Assembly (NCBI GenBank): GCA_947504875.1
Contig: CANNJI010000015.1
Coordinates: 1 to 41,592, forward strand
Source of the DNA: Legionellaceae bacterium
GTDB lineage: Bacteria > Pseudomonadota > Gammaproteobacteria > Legionellales > Legionellaceae
Length of the DNA stretch: 41,592 nt
Direction of reading: 5' to 3'
Part shown: positions 15,147-22,346 of the stretch, piece after piece
How positions within the stretch are numbered: the stretch's first letter is position 1
Layout of the letters: every line of letters begins with the position of its first letter
Notes under the pieces: generated by a model
What the model saw: the letters and a program-made list of their open reading frames with translations, nothing else
Databases searched by the model: none
What the model was told of the DNA's origin: nothing
Made by a program: the position numbers and the translations under genes

Positions 15147-17884
15147 GCGCATTGCTCCCATAGTTTTTCAAAATCCGGCTTCATGCGGGTGAAGTCATTA
15201 CCAAAGCGCGTTTTCAAACATCGATTAAGCTGGGTATAGCGCGGCAGCCAGTGTTCAGGCTTGTCACCAACCCGCGCACGGATTTCATCCAGCAACAACA
15301 CACGAGCCAAATTGGCTGACAAAACGGCGACATCATCGTCCATCCCGTTTAAATTCAAACGCGCCATTACGCTGTTATTGCCCTGCTTTAACAGAAAATA
15401 ATGCCCATCCATAGCCGGCAATTCCTTTTGAATCACCAAAAACTCTTTTTCACTTAAATTAAATTGTCGATAGTGATCCCATTCTGCTTTGCTGTTGGCA
15501 AAAAATACCTGCGTGCTGGCTTCACGAGCAAGGGAACTGCCGGCGGCACTGGTGCCCAAATCTTCAGGACTTTGCGTATCCATAATGACAGCCATGTTGT
15601 TTTTACGCGGTGTCTTGCTCCAGTCTTTTAATTGTTCCTGAAAGATCGGATCACTTAATGCCTTCCACCCTTCTGGAATAAAGACCGCCGTGGGTGATGA
15701 ATCAAGGCAATCGCCCAATCGGTGAAACATGTACATCAATGCAGGTGTGCTGACATCCTGAAATTCTGGCTTTAATAAATTACCAATGTCCTGCCCTGAG
15801 ATACGGTTATTAATGGCAAAATTATCGCAGTCATTGTCAAAGAGCCACGCGTGCTGACCGTCTGAATGCCAGCGATCAAAGCGCTCTCTCAAACTGCCAG
15901 GCTTGTTTGCACCAAAAAACGGGGCAATGTGGCGATAAATACGCAGAGCATGATCCAATTCATAGGCACCATGGACAGCCTTTTCAATGATTTTTTCATC
16001 AGCAACCGCCAAGGGTGCCGTGGTGCTTAATAATTTTTTCAGCAACAACACATTAAACGCTCTGTTTTCAGCCGTGTCCGGCAATTGCAGGGGTGCCATA
16101 CCGGATGGAATTCCGGGGTGTATCACGTTGTAACTGCCGCCAAGGGCGCGAACAATGATTTCCATACCGCGGTCTTTATCAAACACATACCGCCAGCCAC
16201 CGTACTTGGTTGTGAAGGCCAAAAAGGCTGACAGCAACAAAGTTTTACCAGAGCCCATCGGTCCGATAAAAATACTGTTACCAACCTGATCGACGTGAAA
16301 ATTGAAAAAGAATGAGGTACCACTGATGGTTTCCAGTACTGTGACTGCGTCACCCCAGTGATTGCCTGTCGCCTTTCCTGTGGGGTAATTATGTAAATTT
16401 GCAAGCCCTGCCATATTTAATGAACTAATCAATGACTGGCGTATTTTGTAACTGTGATTGCCTGGTAATTGCGCCCAGAAGGCTAGTTCAACGCCCTGCT
16501 CTTCACGTACTGTAATGAGCCCTGCTTCTTGATTAAGCTTGCTTTCGACGTCATATACCGCTTTATTTAGGGCAACAACATCGTCTGCAATCACACAAAT
16601 ACTCAAGTGATGTTCACCATAAGCCGCCCTGCCGGATTTCACATCTTCTATCGCCAAACTGAGCTCGCCTGCCAATAAAATGGAATCATCCGTTTGTTCC
16701 ATTTTGCGTTGTTGTTTTTCAAGCTCATCTTTCGCGCGCTGATTGTGCTTGAAATAAAAACTCTGGGTCGTGATTAACTCGCAATTCACGCTTAACAGAA
16801 CATCCAGCAACGTGGCATGGGTTTCATCCGGGTATTCTTTCAAAGACAACATGGCGGCAAACCGATTTTGTCCATCAGGCGATGTCACCTGAACAATGCC
16901 GCGGCGCTTGGCGAAATGATGGGTTTTATAGGGCAGATAGGTATTGAGTGCTTGCATCGGTGCGTTGACCTGACGCGATTCCAGATTTACCAGCTCAGAT
17001 AAAAAGCCCAGCAAGGTGGATCCCCTGTCTTCATTGGTAGACAGTCTGTGACAGTGATGGCTCTTAAACAGGCTAATCAGACGGGTGCTTTGATCATCGA
17101 GCTTTTTTAAAGCTTGGCTGTAAAATGCGCTATTGTTATTCGATGTTGCCGTGTTCTTATGCTTGATTAAGTTGGTTTTAAATTTGGGTGCCTTATGCAA
17201 TAACACGATATAAATACTGTTCTGGTAACGTGGTTTCTCATTTAACGCGTCTCGATAGCGATCATTAAATGCCTTCGCATAATCATTGGTGTACTCACTC
17301 GCAGGAAATGGCGCGTGTTTTCTTTTGATGGTATAAAAACTAATTGCTAATTCAGGGGTTGCCATTTGATAGAGCACACGGTTTCGCAGGTTTTTATTCA
17401 CATCAAGCGTAATGTCGTCTTCAGTATGAAACGCCAGTCCGTCAAGGGTTACGACCTGCAATAACTCACCCTTTCTTGTCATGACAGTGTGGTTATTCAT
17501 CAGGCGTGCCCATGGCAAGTGCTTTGCAACCGGGCGTTCTTTTATGCCTGATTTTGGGCTCATTTTATTTAACGGGGTATAACTGCTGATCTCATCCATC
17601 GGATTTTTTGGACAATACATCGTATTTGCAACGTGCATCTTCAACGCTTTGTCTTCACGCAACGATAAAATCATCATGATTAAATGACCGATGGTCAAAG
17701 CACCCAATGCAATCGGTATCGACCACAGGTTTTTTGTGGTTGCGTAGCTGATGATCATCAACATGGAAAAGGCGGCGATGTTGCTTATCGCAAAGCTAAA
17801 CGGCACGCCCATGATTCGGGTGTCCTTGGTCATGCCCTTGGCCAGTAAATCAGGTTGAAGAATGTAGCGTTTGCTGTTTTGCAT
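15143..17884 (-). CDS. virB4: VirB3-VirB4 fusion, main T4SS ATPase
   Basis: The first ~100 residues form a VirB3 module with two membrane helices (about 28-48 and 52-72) and the YILQPDLLAKGMTKDTRI lead. VirB4/CagE follows: AMLSLKEYPDETHATLLDVLL, Walker A FIGPMGSGKTLLLSA near residue 545 and Walker B AVFIPEGWKAL near 735. A ring of these ATPases energises substrate transfer. Separate virB3 is therefore not missing. A GTG at 17896 is the longer start; I favour ATG 17884, 12 bases inside. The gene sits between virB2 and virB5 with an ATGA junction to virB5. Confidence 0.93.
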   Translation of the reverse strand: MQNSKRYILQPDLLAKGMTKDTRIMGVPFSFAISNIAAFSMLMIISYATTKNLWSIPIALGALTIGHLIMMILSLREDKALKMHVANTMYCPKNPMDEISSYTPLNKMSPKSGIKERPVAKHLPWARLMNNHTVMTRKGELLQVVTLDGLAFHTEDDITLDVNKNLRNRVLYQMATPELAISFYTIKRKHAPFPASEYTNDYAKAFNDRYRDALNEKPRYQNSIYIVLLHKAPKFKTNLIKHKNTATSNNNSAFYSQALKKLDDQSTRLISLFKSHHCHRLSTNEDRGSTLLGFLSELVNLESRQVNAPMQALNTYLPYKTHHFAKRRGIVQVTSPDGQNRFAAMLSLKEYPDETHATLLDVLLSVNCELITTQSFYFKHNQRAKDELEKQQRKMEQTDDSILLAGELSLAIEDVKSGRAAYGEHHLSICVIADDVVALNKAVYDVESKLNQEAGLITVREEQGVELAFWAQLPGNHSYKIRQSLISSLNMAGLANLHNYPTGKATGNHWGDAVTVLETISGTSFFFNFHVDQVGNSIFIGPMGSGKTLLLSAFLAFTTKYGGWRYVFDKDRGMEIIVRALGGSYNVIHPGIPSGMAPLQLPDTAENRAFNVLLLKKLLSTTAPLAVADEKIIEKAVHGAYELDHALRIYRHIAPFFGANKPGSLRERFDRWHSDGQHAWLFDNDCDNFAINNRISGQDIGNLLKPEFQDVSTPALMYMFHRLGDCLDSSPTAVFIPEGWKALSDPIFQEQLKDWSKTPRKNNMAVIMDTQSPEDLGTSAAGSSLAREASTQVFFANSKAEWDHYRQFNLSEKEFLVIQKELPAMDGHYFLLKQGNNSVMARLNLNGMDDDVAVLSANLARVLLLDEIRARVGDKPEHWLPRYTQLNRCLKTRFGNDFTRMKPDFEKLWEQCA

Positions 17885-17897
17885 GATGGTACTCACT

Positions 17898-18203
17898 CTA
17901 TCTCATTGTGCCAGACAAGGCCGACATGATGGCCGGAACCGCAACGATGGCCGCTGTGACCAAAATAGGCTTGGCCACTTCAGACCACTCTTTTTGACCT
18001 TGATTGACTTGCCATAACCGAAACATGATTTGCAATCCTAAAACGGCCAATGCAACGCTGATTAACGTTGACGAAACCCATCTTGTAGCGTTATTGAGTG
18101 CGGGCAGTTCATCGGCAAGTACTGCCGTTGAAACAAGATTTAACCCGATGAAGCCAACCGCGCCTGTGGCTTTTCTGTAAAACGCTCGAGATTTTTTTAA
18201 CAT
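17898..18203 (-). CDS. virB2: VirB2/TrbC major pilin
   Basis: A 101-residue pilin precursor. The leader runs to about residue 30 (VSTAVLA/DELPALNN). Two hydrophobic segments (about 45-65, STLISVALAVLGLQIMFRLW, and 79-97, ILVTAAIVAVPAIMSALSG) are separated by a short polar loop (QVNQGQKEWSEV), the family signature. It overlaps the upstream 69-codon gene by seven bases and ends just before virB4. Confidence 0.92.
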   Translation of the reverse strand: MLKKSRAFYRKATGAVGFIGLNLVSTAVLADELPALNNATRWVSSTLISVALAVLGLQIMFRLWQVNQGQKEWSEVAKPILVTAAIVAVPAIMSALSGTMR

Positions 18204-18406
18204 GATTTATCCCCCTCCACATTGATTGACACAGCATGCTGCCGTTCTGAAAATATTTTGAATTTATTCAACCGAGCTTCCAGTCTCAATTTGGCCTCTT
18301 GCCGTTCTTTGTGCCTTGCTTGTGCCGCCAATCCTGGTAACAAGCGCTGCAACTCCGAAGGCTGAACCGATAGGTATATATTTTTACAATGCATGTGAAC
18401 GTCCAC
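18197..18406 (-). CDS. 69-residue basic coiled protein in the lvrC position
   Basis: Between lvrB-like and virB2 genes, where Lvh clusters carry the CsrA-like lvrC, this frame encodes a different product. It is a helical, basic protein (LLPGLAAQARHKERQEAKLR, LEARLNKFKIFSERQ) without the CsrA sequence pattern. GTG 18406 has AAGGGGTAAATAAA in front; an in-frame ATG at 18394 is the alternative. It overlaps virB2 by seven bases, so it is translationally coupled. The function is unknown; RNA or DNA binding is conceivable from its charge. Confidence 0.6.
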   Translation of the reverse strand: MDVHMHCKNIYLSVQPSELQRLLPGLAAQARHKERQEAKLRLEARLNKFKIFSERQHAVSINVEGDKSC

Positions 18407-18464
18407 TTTATTTACCCCTTTTTTTTAATGCATTTTTGATAAGTGTTCATTGGATGGTGACAAA

Positions 18465-18947
18465 TCACATCCCCAACATGCTCCTAATAGCCATGAGGTT
18501 GGCATCTCCAACCGCCGATTGCCCTGAAAAAGCCACCTCCTTTTTCCACGTATATGACTGCACCACTGTCTTAAACTGCTTACAAAAACCGATAAACTCT
18601 GGCAGCGTAGGCGGGAATACTTTGCTTTCCCGGCATAACTCAATCGCCTTGTTTACCTGCTCATCGTTAAACCTTGCTAACCCTTGCAACCATTCACTTT
18701 TAGTAAAGGCCAAAAAATCATCGTTCTTAAATGAACTCCGCCATACATGCCCATAGAATGCGGCAAACTTTAAAAACAACCGATCAATACACCTGGCATT
18801 CTGGCCTGTATCGGCTGAAGGCAATGACGTTTCCCGCGGGTTGCTGGCAGGCTTCTGGTTCTGGCTCAAATTCTGTACCGGCCTTACAGGATTCCCAGAA
18901 ACTATCCCGGGTTCCACTTTCAACATGATTTGTTTGATTGACTGCAT
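18465..18947 (-). CDS. lvrB: LvrB-like protein
   Basis: About 160 residues from ATG 18947, which follows AAGAAGGCAATC. The N-terminal 50 residues are low-complexity (QNLSQNQKPASNPRETSLPS). Residues about 55-125 form a compact helical domain (RLFLKFAAFYGHVWRSSF, FTKSEWLQGLARFNDEQVNK, PPTLPEFIGFCKQF) like the C-terminal domains of phage and plasmid replication-accessory proteins. Its 5' part lies inside the lvrA-like gene in another frame for 164 bases. The order lvrA-lvrB before virB2 matches the Lvh cluster. The symbol is given by position and resemblance; the role is probably regulatory or replicative. Confidence 0.6.
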   Translation of the reverse strand: MQSIKQIMLKVEPGIVSGNPVRPVQNLSQNQKPASNPRETSLPSADTGQNARCIDRLFLKFAAFYGHVWRSSFKNDDFLAFTKSEWLQGLARFNDEQVNKAIELCRESKVFPPTLPEFIGFCKQFKTVVQSYTWKKEVAFSGQSAVGDANLMAIRSMLGM

Positions 18948-19692
18948 GATTGCCTTCTTGTAAAGCTTCAAAATCCACTTCATCTTCCCAGCACTGTTGT
19001 GCTAGCCAGTTAGCAGGGTATTTCCATGGTGCGACCCACAAACCACGAGCACGCTGGATGCCATGAAACTGGATTTGTTCTTGCAGTGCAGTTGTGATGC
19101 GTGACAGCAAGTCGCCGGTAGGCTCGATCAGTTGAAATTGTTCCCAAGCTTTTTGTTTTGATTTTTTCAGTGGGTATATCGCCCAAAAGTTTTCAAAATT
19201 TTGAGAAAAATAAATATATAAACTATCTTTTAGAGGCATGGTGGCTTTTGCACTATTTGCTATGGCGTGTTTAATCGCCAAATAGCCATTCAACTCAATA
19301 CCCGCAAGGCTTTCAGCCGCTTTTAAACTGGCGGCTTCACGTGGCGGGTTAGTGGCGGCTTTATTTTGGTTGGAATAACCCTGTGAGACTAAAATACAGC
19401 GTACAACCAGCCTTTTTTCCAGCGATTCAATATGTAACAACCCTGCCCGCTCAAGCCCTTTCACGGCTCGTCTGACTTGATCTTTGCTCGGGCTTCCACT
19501 GGCAATACCTTGGTGTGGCTCCACGTACAACGCCTCTGTCAGTGATTGATAACTGACACCACGCTTAATGCCAACAATCCCTGTTTGATAATCCACATAC
19601 GGGCGTATCCCACGCAGGTAGCAAAGCTGCTGCATGTGGGATAGACCGTTTAAAGCGGATAGCTCATCAAGGGTAATGGTCATGTGATTCAT
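18784..19692 (-). CDS. lvrA: LvrA-like winged-helix protein
   Basis: A protein of 302 residues from ATG 19692, chosen because AAGGAG lies eight bases upstream; the GTG three codons earlier overlaps that site. The N-terminal half has a winged helix with DQVRRAVKGLERAGLLHIES (about 70-92), a typical phage/plasmid replication-regulator segment. The C-terminal half has FWAIYPLKKSKQKAWEQFQL and WKYPANWLAQQCWEDEV, as in DnaT/phage replisome organiser proteins. It heads the T4SS gene run, like lvrA in Legionella Lvh. It could control the conjugation operon or load replication proteins. Confidence 0.65.
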   Translation of the reverse strand: MNHMTITLDELSALNGLSHMQQLCYLRGIRPYVDYQTGIVGIKRGVSYQSLTEALYVEPHQGIASGSPSKDQVRRAVKGLERAGLLHIESLEKRLVVRCILVSQGYSNQNKAATNPPREAASLKAAESLAGIELNGYLAIKHAIANSAKATMPLKDSLYIYFSQNFENFWAIYPLKKSKQKAWEQFQLIEPTGDLLSRITTALQEQIQFHGIQRARGLWVAPWKYPANWLAQQCWEDEVDFEALQEGNHAVNQTNHVESGTRDSFWESCKAGTEFEPEPEACQQPAGNVIAFSRYRPECQVY

Positions 19693-19711
19693 TGCTGACA
19701 CTCCTTGAATG

Positions 19712-20308
19712 CTAAATTTTGTATGCCAGATTCAACGTAACCAGTGCTGCCTGTTGAATTCCGAAGTGATTGGCATCAGCGTCTTTTTTTCCAAAAAAAG
19801 AACACTCAAGACTGGTGGTGAAGTGTTGATTCATCTCGTAACTGGCGCCCAATCCCAACACAGGAACAACGCCCGTATCAGAATCACTGAAAATGCTGGT
19901 TTGATGATATTTTGCATTGATGTCAGCGAATGATTGAGCCACGCCGAGCAATCCATAAAGGTTAGTCGTATTGTTTTCGGATAGTGGTAGATAGCCTTTT
20001 GCTACAAAGCTTAATGCATTTAAGCTGTAATCTATCGCAAGGTTTTGATAATCATTTAACAGGTATGTTGTTTTGTAAAATGTTGAGTACGCGCCTTCGA
20101 GGCCAAAATAGCGATTAAAATTGTACCCGGCAAACGCTCTGCCACCGAGACCACCGTCGGTTTTCATCTGGGCATCAGACACCGGTTCATAAGCGCTCAA
20201 CCCAAGACCGCCTCCCAAATATGCACCGGGAGTCGCTGCATTGGCTATGTTGCCGGTGGCGATAAGCAGTGCGGCGGTTGATAACAGTACGCTAACAGAT
20301 TTATTCAT
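19712..20308 (-). CDS. Secreted outer-membrane beta-barrel protein
   Basis: The ATG at 20308 (MNKSVSVLLSTAALLIATG) is preceded by TTAGGAAATAAA; the longer frame from 20359 adds 17 residues in front of the signal peptide and is unlikely. The signal peptide ends near ANAATP. The mature part of about 175 residues alternates polar and hydrophobic residues in strands and ends in YKI-type aromatic/hydrophobic sequence. Segments such as GAYLGGGLGLSAYEPV and FAGYNFNRYFGLEGAYSTFY fit an eight-stranded OmpA/Opacity-like barrel. It lies 20 bases upstream of lvrA on the same strand. A surface role during mating or adhesion is possible. Confidence 0.8.
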   Translation of the reverse strand: MNKSVSVLLSTAALLIATGNIANAATPGAYLGGGLGLSAYEPVSDAQMKTDGGLGGRAFAGYNFNRYFGLEGAYSTFYKTTYLLNDYQNLAIDYSLNALSFVAKGYLPLSENNTTNLYGLLGVAQSFADINAKYHQTSIFSDSDTGVVPVLGLGASYEMNQHFTTSLECSFFGKKDADANHFGIQQAALVTLNLAYKI

Positions 20309-20488
20309 TTTATTTCCTAATTGAGATGTTTGTGTGAATTTTTTCATTGTTCCAATCATTCCCTACTCTTTTCTATTGCACCGATTAATACCAATGGTGG
20401 TCGGACAGGAAGCACTGTTTTATCAGATTGATTTCAACCAACCTTCATATGAAACATCTGGCCTCTTCTTTTGTTTCGTAAAAGAATG

Positions 20489-20571
20489 TTAACCATTCAG
20501 GGTTAAAATGTAAATACTAATTTAACCCTTAAGGGATAAATTTATTTGCATCACTAACCCTTGCGTAAGAT
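20489..20571. promoter_or_regulatory. Array of three operator-like palindromes
   Basis: In the 365-base divergent region between the barrel gene and the repressor gene there are three related 18-bp elements: TTAACC-attcag-GGTTAA (20489-20506), TTAACC-cttaag-GGATAA (20522-20539) and a weaker CTAACC-cttgcg-TAAGAT (20554-20571). Their starts are 33 and 32 bp apart, about three helical turns, so bound dimers would lie on one face of the DNA. This is the pattern of a phage-type repressor operator set. The nearby repressor at 20674 is the natural candidate to bind it. Confidence 0.6.
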
Positions 20572-20673
20572 ATATTTAGACGTTGACATTGAATAAAGTA
20601 AATTTCGGAGGGCTTTTGTAACCATTTTGGTGTATTATCTTCTCTATAAAACACCAACTTACACAATGAATGC

Positions 20674-21324
20674 ATGATGAACTCATTACTGGAAAACCAA
20701 TCCTCTGCTGAGGCACGAGGGAAAAGAATAAGATTTGTTCGAGATCACATTCTTTCTATGACAAGAAATGAGTTTTGTCAGAACACTGATATTACCGTAC
20801 CGGCTTTAAAGGGATGGGAGTTGGGCTGGGGAGGAGGACTGACTCAGCAGGGATCAGAAAAAATTGCCAAACATGCAAAACAATTAAATGTGTATTGCTC
20901 AGATTCTTGGTTAATGCATGGCATTGGTAGAGAAGCCACCTACATTACCAAGGATTTAAATATACAAGAAGGTGATGAAAATCATATCGCCAAAGAATTA
21001 CTCTTGTTCAGAGAGATAGAAAATTCTATTGATGCCGTTGTTAAAGATGATGCGATGACACCAATTTTGTACCCTGGAAATTATGTCGGTGGAATAATCG
21101 AAAATAATATTGAGGATGCTATTGGAAAAGAATGCATCATTATTGATGATAACAATGATACTTATATAAGAATATTACAGAATAGCGAAAAACCCGATCT
21201 TTACAATTTATATTGCTTTAACAAAAATGCAACTTTAGTAAAAAAAGAAATTAAAGATATTAAAATAAAAATTGCTGCCCCCATAGTTTGGGTGAGAAAA
21301 TTACATAGAGATAGAACATCATGA
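20674..21324 (+). CDS. LexA/cI-like transcription regulator with dead peptidase site
   Basis: 216 residues. The N-terminal domain (15-60) resembles a phage repressor helix-turn-helix (GKRIRFVRDHILSMTRNEFC, VPALKGWELG). The C-terminal domain (about 115-205) has the LexA/S24 fold outline, with VVKDDAMTPILYPGNYVGG. The catalytic serine position of the usual G/D-D-S-M-x-P motif is Ala127, so self-cleavage is not expected. It reads away from the barrel/lvr/T4SS genes, with three operator-like palindromes between, and is probably their repressor. Legionella integrative elements have a regulator gene in the same place before lvrA. The translation start lacks a clear ribosome binding site, so the message may be nearly leaderless. 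Confidence 0.75.
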   Translation: MMNSLLENQSSAEARGKRIRFVRDHILSMTRNEFCQNTDITVPALKGWELGWGGGLTQQGSEKIAKHAKQLNVYCSDSWLMHGIGREATYITKDLNIQEGDENHIAKELLLFREIENSIDAVVKDDAMTPILYPGNYVGGIIENNIEDAIGKECIIIDDNNDTYIRILQNSEKPDLYNLYCFNKNATLVKKEIKDIKIKIAAPIVWVRKLHRDRTS

Positions 21325-21349
21325 CGAATAATGTACTTCCATAAAATAG

Positions 21350-21436
21350 CACTACCGTTCGGAATCAGTGATCACGATGGATTGGAACAGGTGATCAGCA
21401 TCGATCGGAATTAGTGAGCAACATCATCGGAATGCG
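21350..21436 (+). mobile_element. Remnant of an IS21-like element end
   Basis: Four degenerate direct repeats follow each other: TTCGGAATCAGTGATCACGA (from 21358), ATTGGAACAGGTGATCAGCA (from 21381), TCGGAATTAGTGAGCAACAT (from 21405) and a short TCGGAATG (21427). Terminal repeats built on GGAAT-x-x-GTGATCA are typical of IS21-family ends, where the transposase binds. No istA or istB is present. The remnant separates the repressor from the low-GC signalling island. Confidence 0.5.
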
Positions 21437-21439
21437 AAA

Positions 21440-22339
21440 ATGTCAAATTACAATAAAAAACTACTAGATCACCCCAAATTCTACATGACCGAATTCATAA
21501 AAAATCAGAATGAAGGGACGTTACTGTTTATTCATGGCGGACCAGGCTACAACTGCGGAATTATTGAGTATCTTATCGAGCATGACAAGCTATTCAATTC
21601 ATTAAACCATAACATAGTACTTTATGATCAGAGAACTTGCGGCAGATCACTCGGTTTCTCAGAAAATGTATCACATGCTGACAATATTGATGATCTGGAA
21701 GAAATTTACCAATACTTAAACAACGTTAAAAAAATAAAAATTTCCGGCATAATCGGACATAGCTATGGAGCTAAATTACTCTTTGATTTTTGTAATAAAT
21801 TCAACCACAAGACGCCTTGCATCTTCGTTTCAACATCAAAATCAATACTTGTTCCACGATTAAATAATTTGATATTCGACATGGTATATCTGAAAAAAAG
21901 CCACCCTGAAAAATATAGCAAGATTTTACAAGAAATGGACAGTATCAATTTGCATAAACTATGGGATCTAACAGAAGAACTGGCCGAATTTTCACAGGAA
22001 AATACAGATAGACACTACCTGTATTGGGCCAACTTGGAATGTTTCAATAAATGCAAACATGTTCAGAGTGAAATTAATTTACCTGTTAATGCAAAAACAT
22101 TCATGAGCGTAAGAAAAGACCTTTATTCTATTGATGATAATTTTTCCGTTGATATTAGTAGTCTTAATATTCCTTATTTATGGATTAATGGGTTTCATGA
22201 TTTCATCATGAACGGAACAGAAGGCGCATTTTCTACAACAGAAAACTTAATTACATTCTATAAATCCGCACACTATCCGCATATAGAAGAAAACCATCGT
22301 TTTAGTGAAGTAATTAATGATTTCATATCGCATATATAG
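21440..22339 (+). CDS. Alpha/beta hydrolase, proline iminopeptidase-like
   Basis: 299 residues with the S33 peptidase/hydrolase pattern: oxyanion-hole motif HGGPG (32-36), DQRTCGRS (63-70, equivalent to DQRGxGxS) and nucleophile elbow GHSYG with Ser108. A late Asp in WINGFHDFI and a His in SAHYPHIEE complete the triad. There is no signal peptide, so it acts in the cytoplasm. Proline iminopeptidase relatives release N-terminal proline but many members cleave other amides, esters or lactones. It is convergent with the kinase gene (8 bases apart). It may process or degrade a ligand sensed by the neighbouring system; this is inference. Confidence 0.8.
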   Translation: MSNYNKKLLDHPKFYMTEFIKNQNEGTLLFIHGGPGYNCGIIEYLIEHDKLFNSLNHNIVLYDQRTCGRSLGFSENVSHADNIDDLEEIYQYLNNVKKIKISGIIGHSYGAKLLFDFCNKFNHKTPCIFVSTSKSILVPRLNNLIFDMVYLKKSHPEKYSKILQEMDSINLHKLWDLTEELAEFSQENTDRHYLYWANLECFNKCKHVQSEINLPVNAKTFMSVRKDLYSIDDNFSVDISSLNIPYLWINGFHDFIMNGTEGAFSTTENLITFYKSAHYPHIEENHRFSEVINDFISHI

Positions 22340-22346
22340 CTTGGTT

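Noticed and set aside
15143-17884. Missing virB3
   Set aside because: A VirB3-like two-helix segment is fused to the N-terminus of VirB4, so the component is present.
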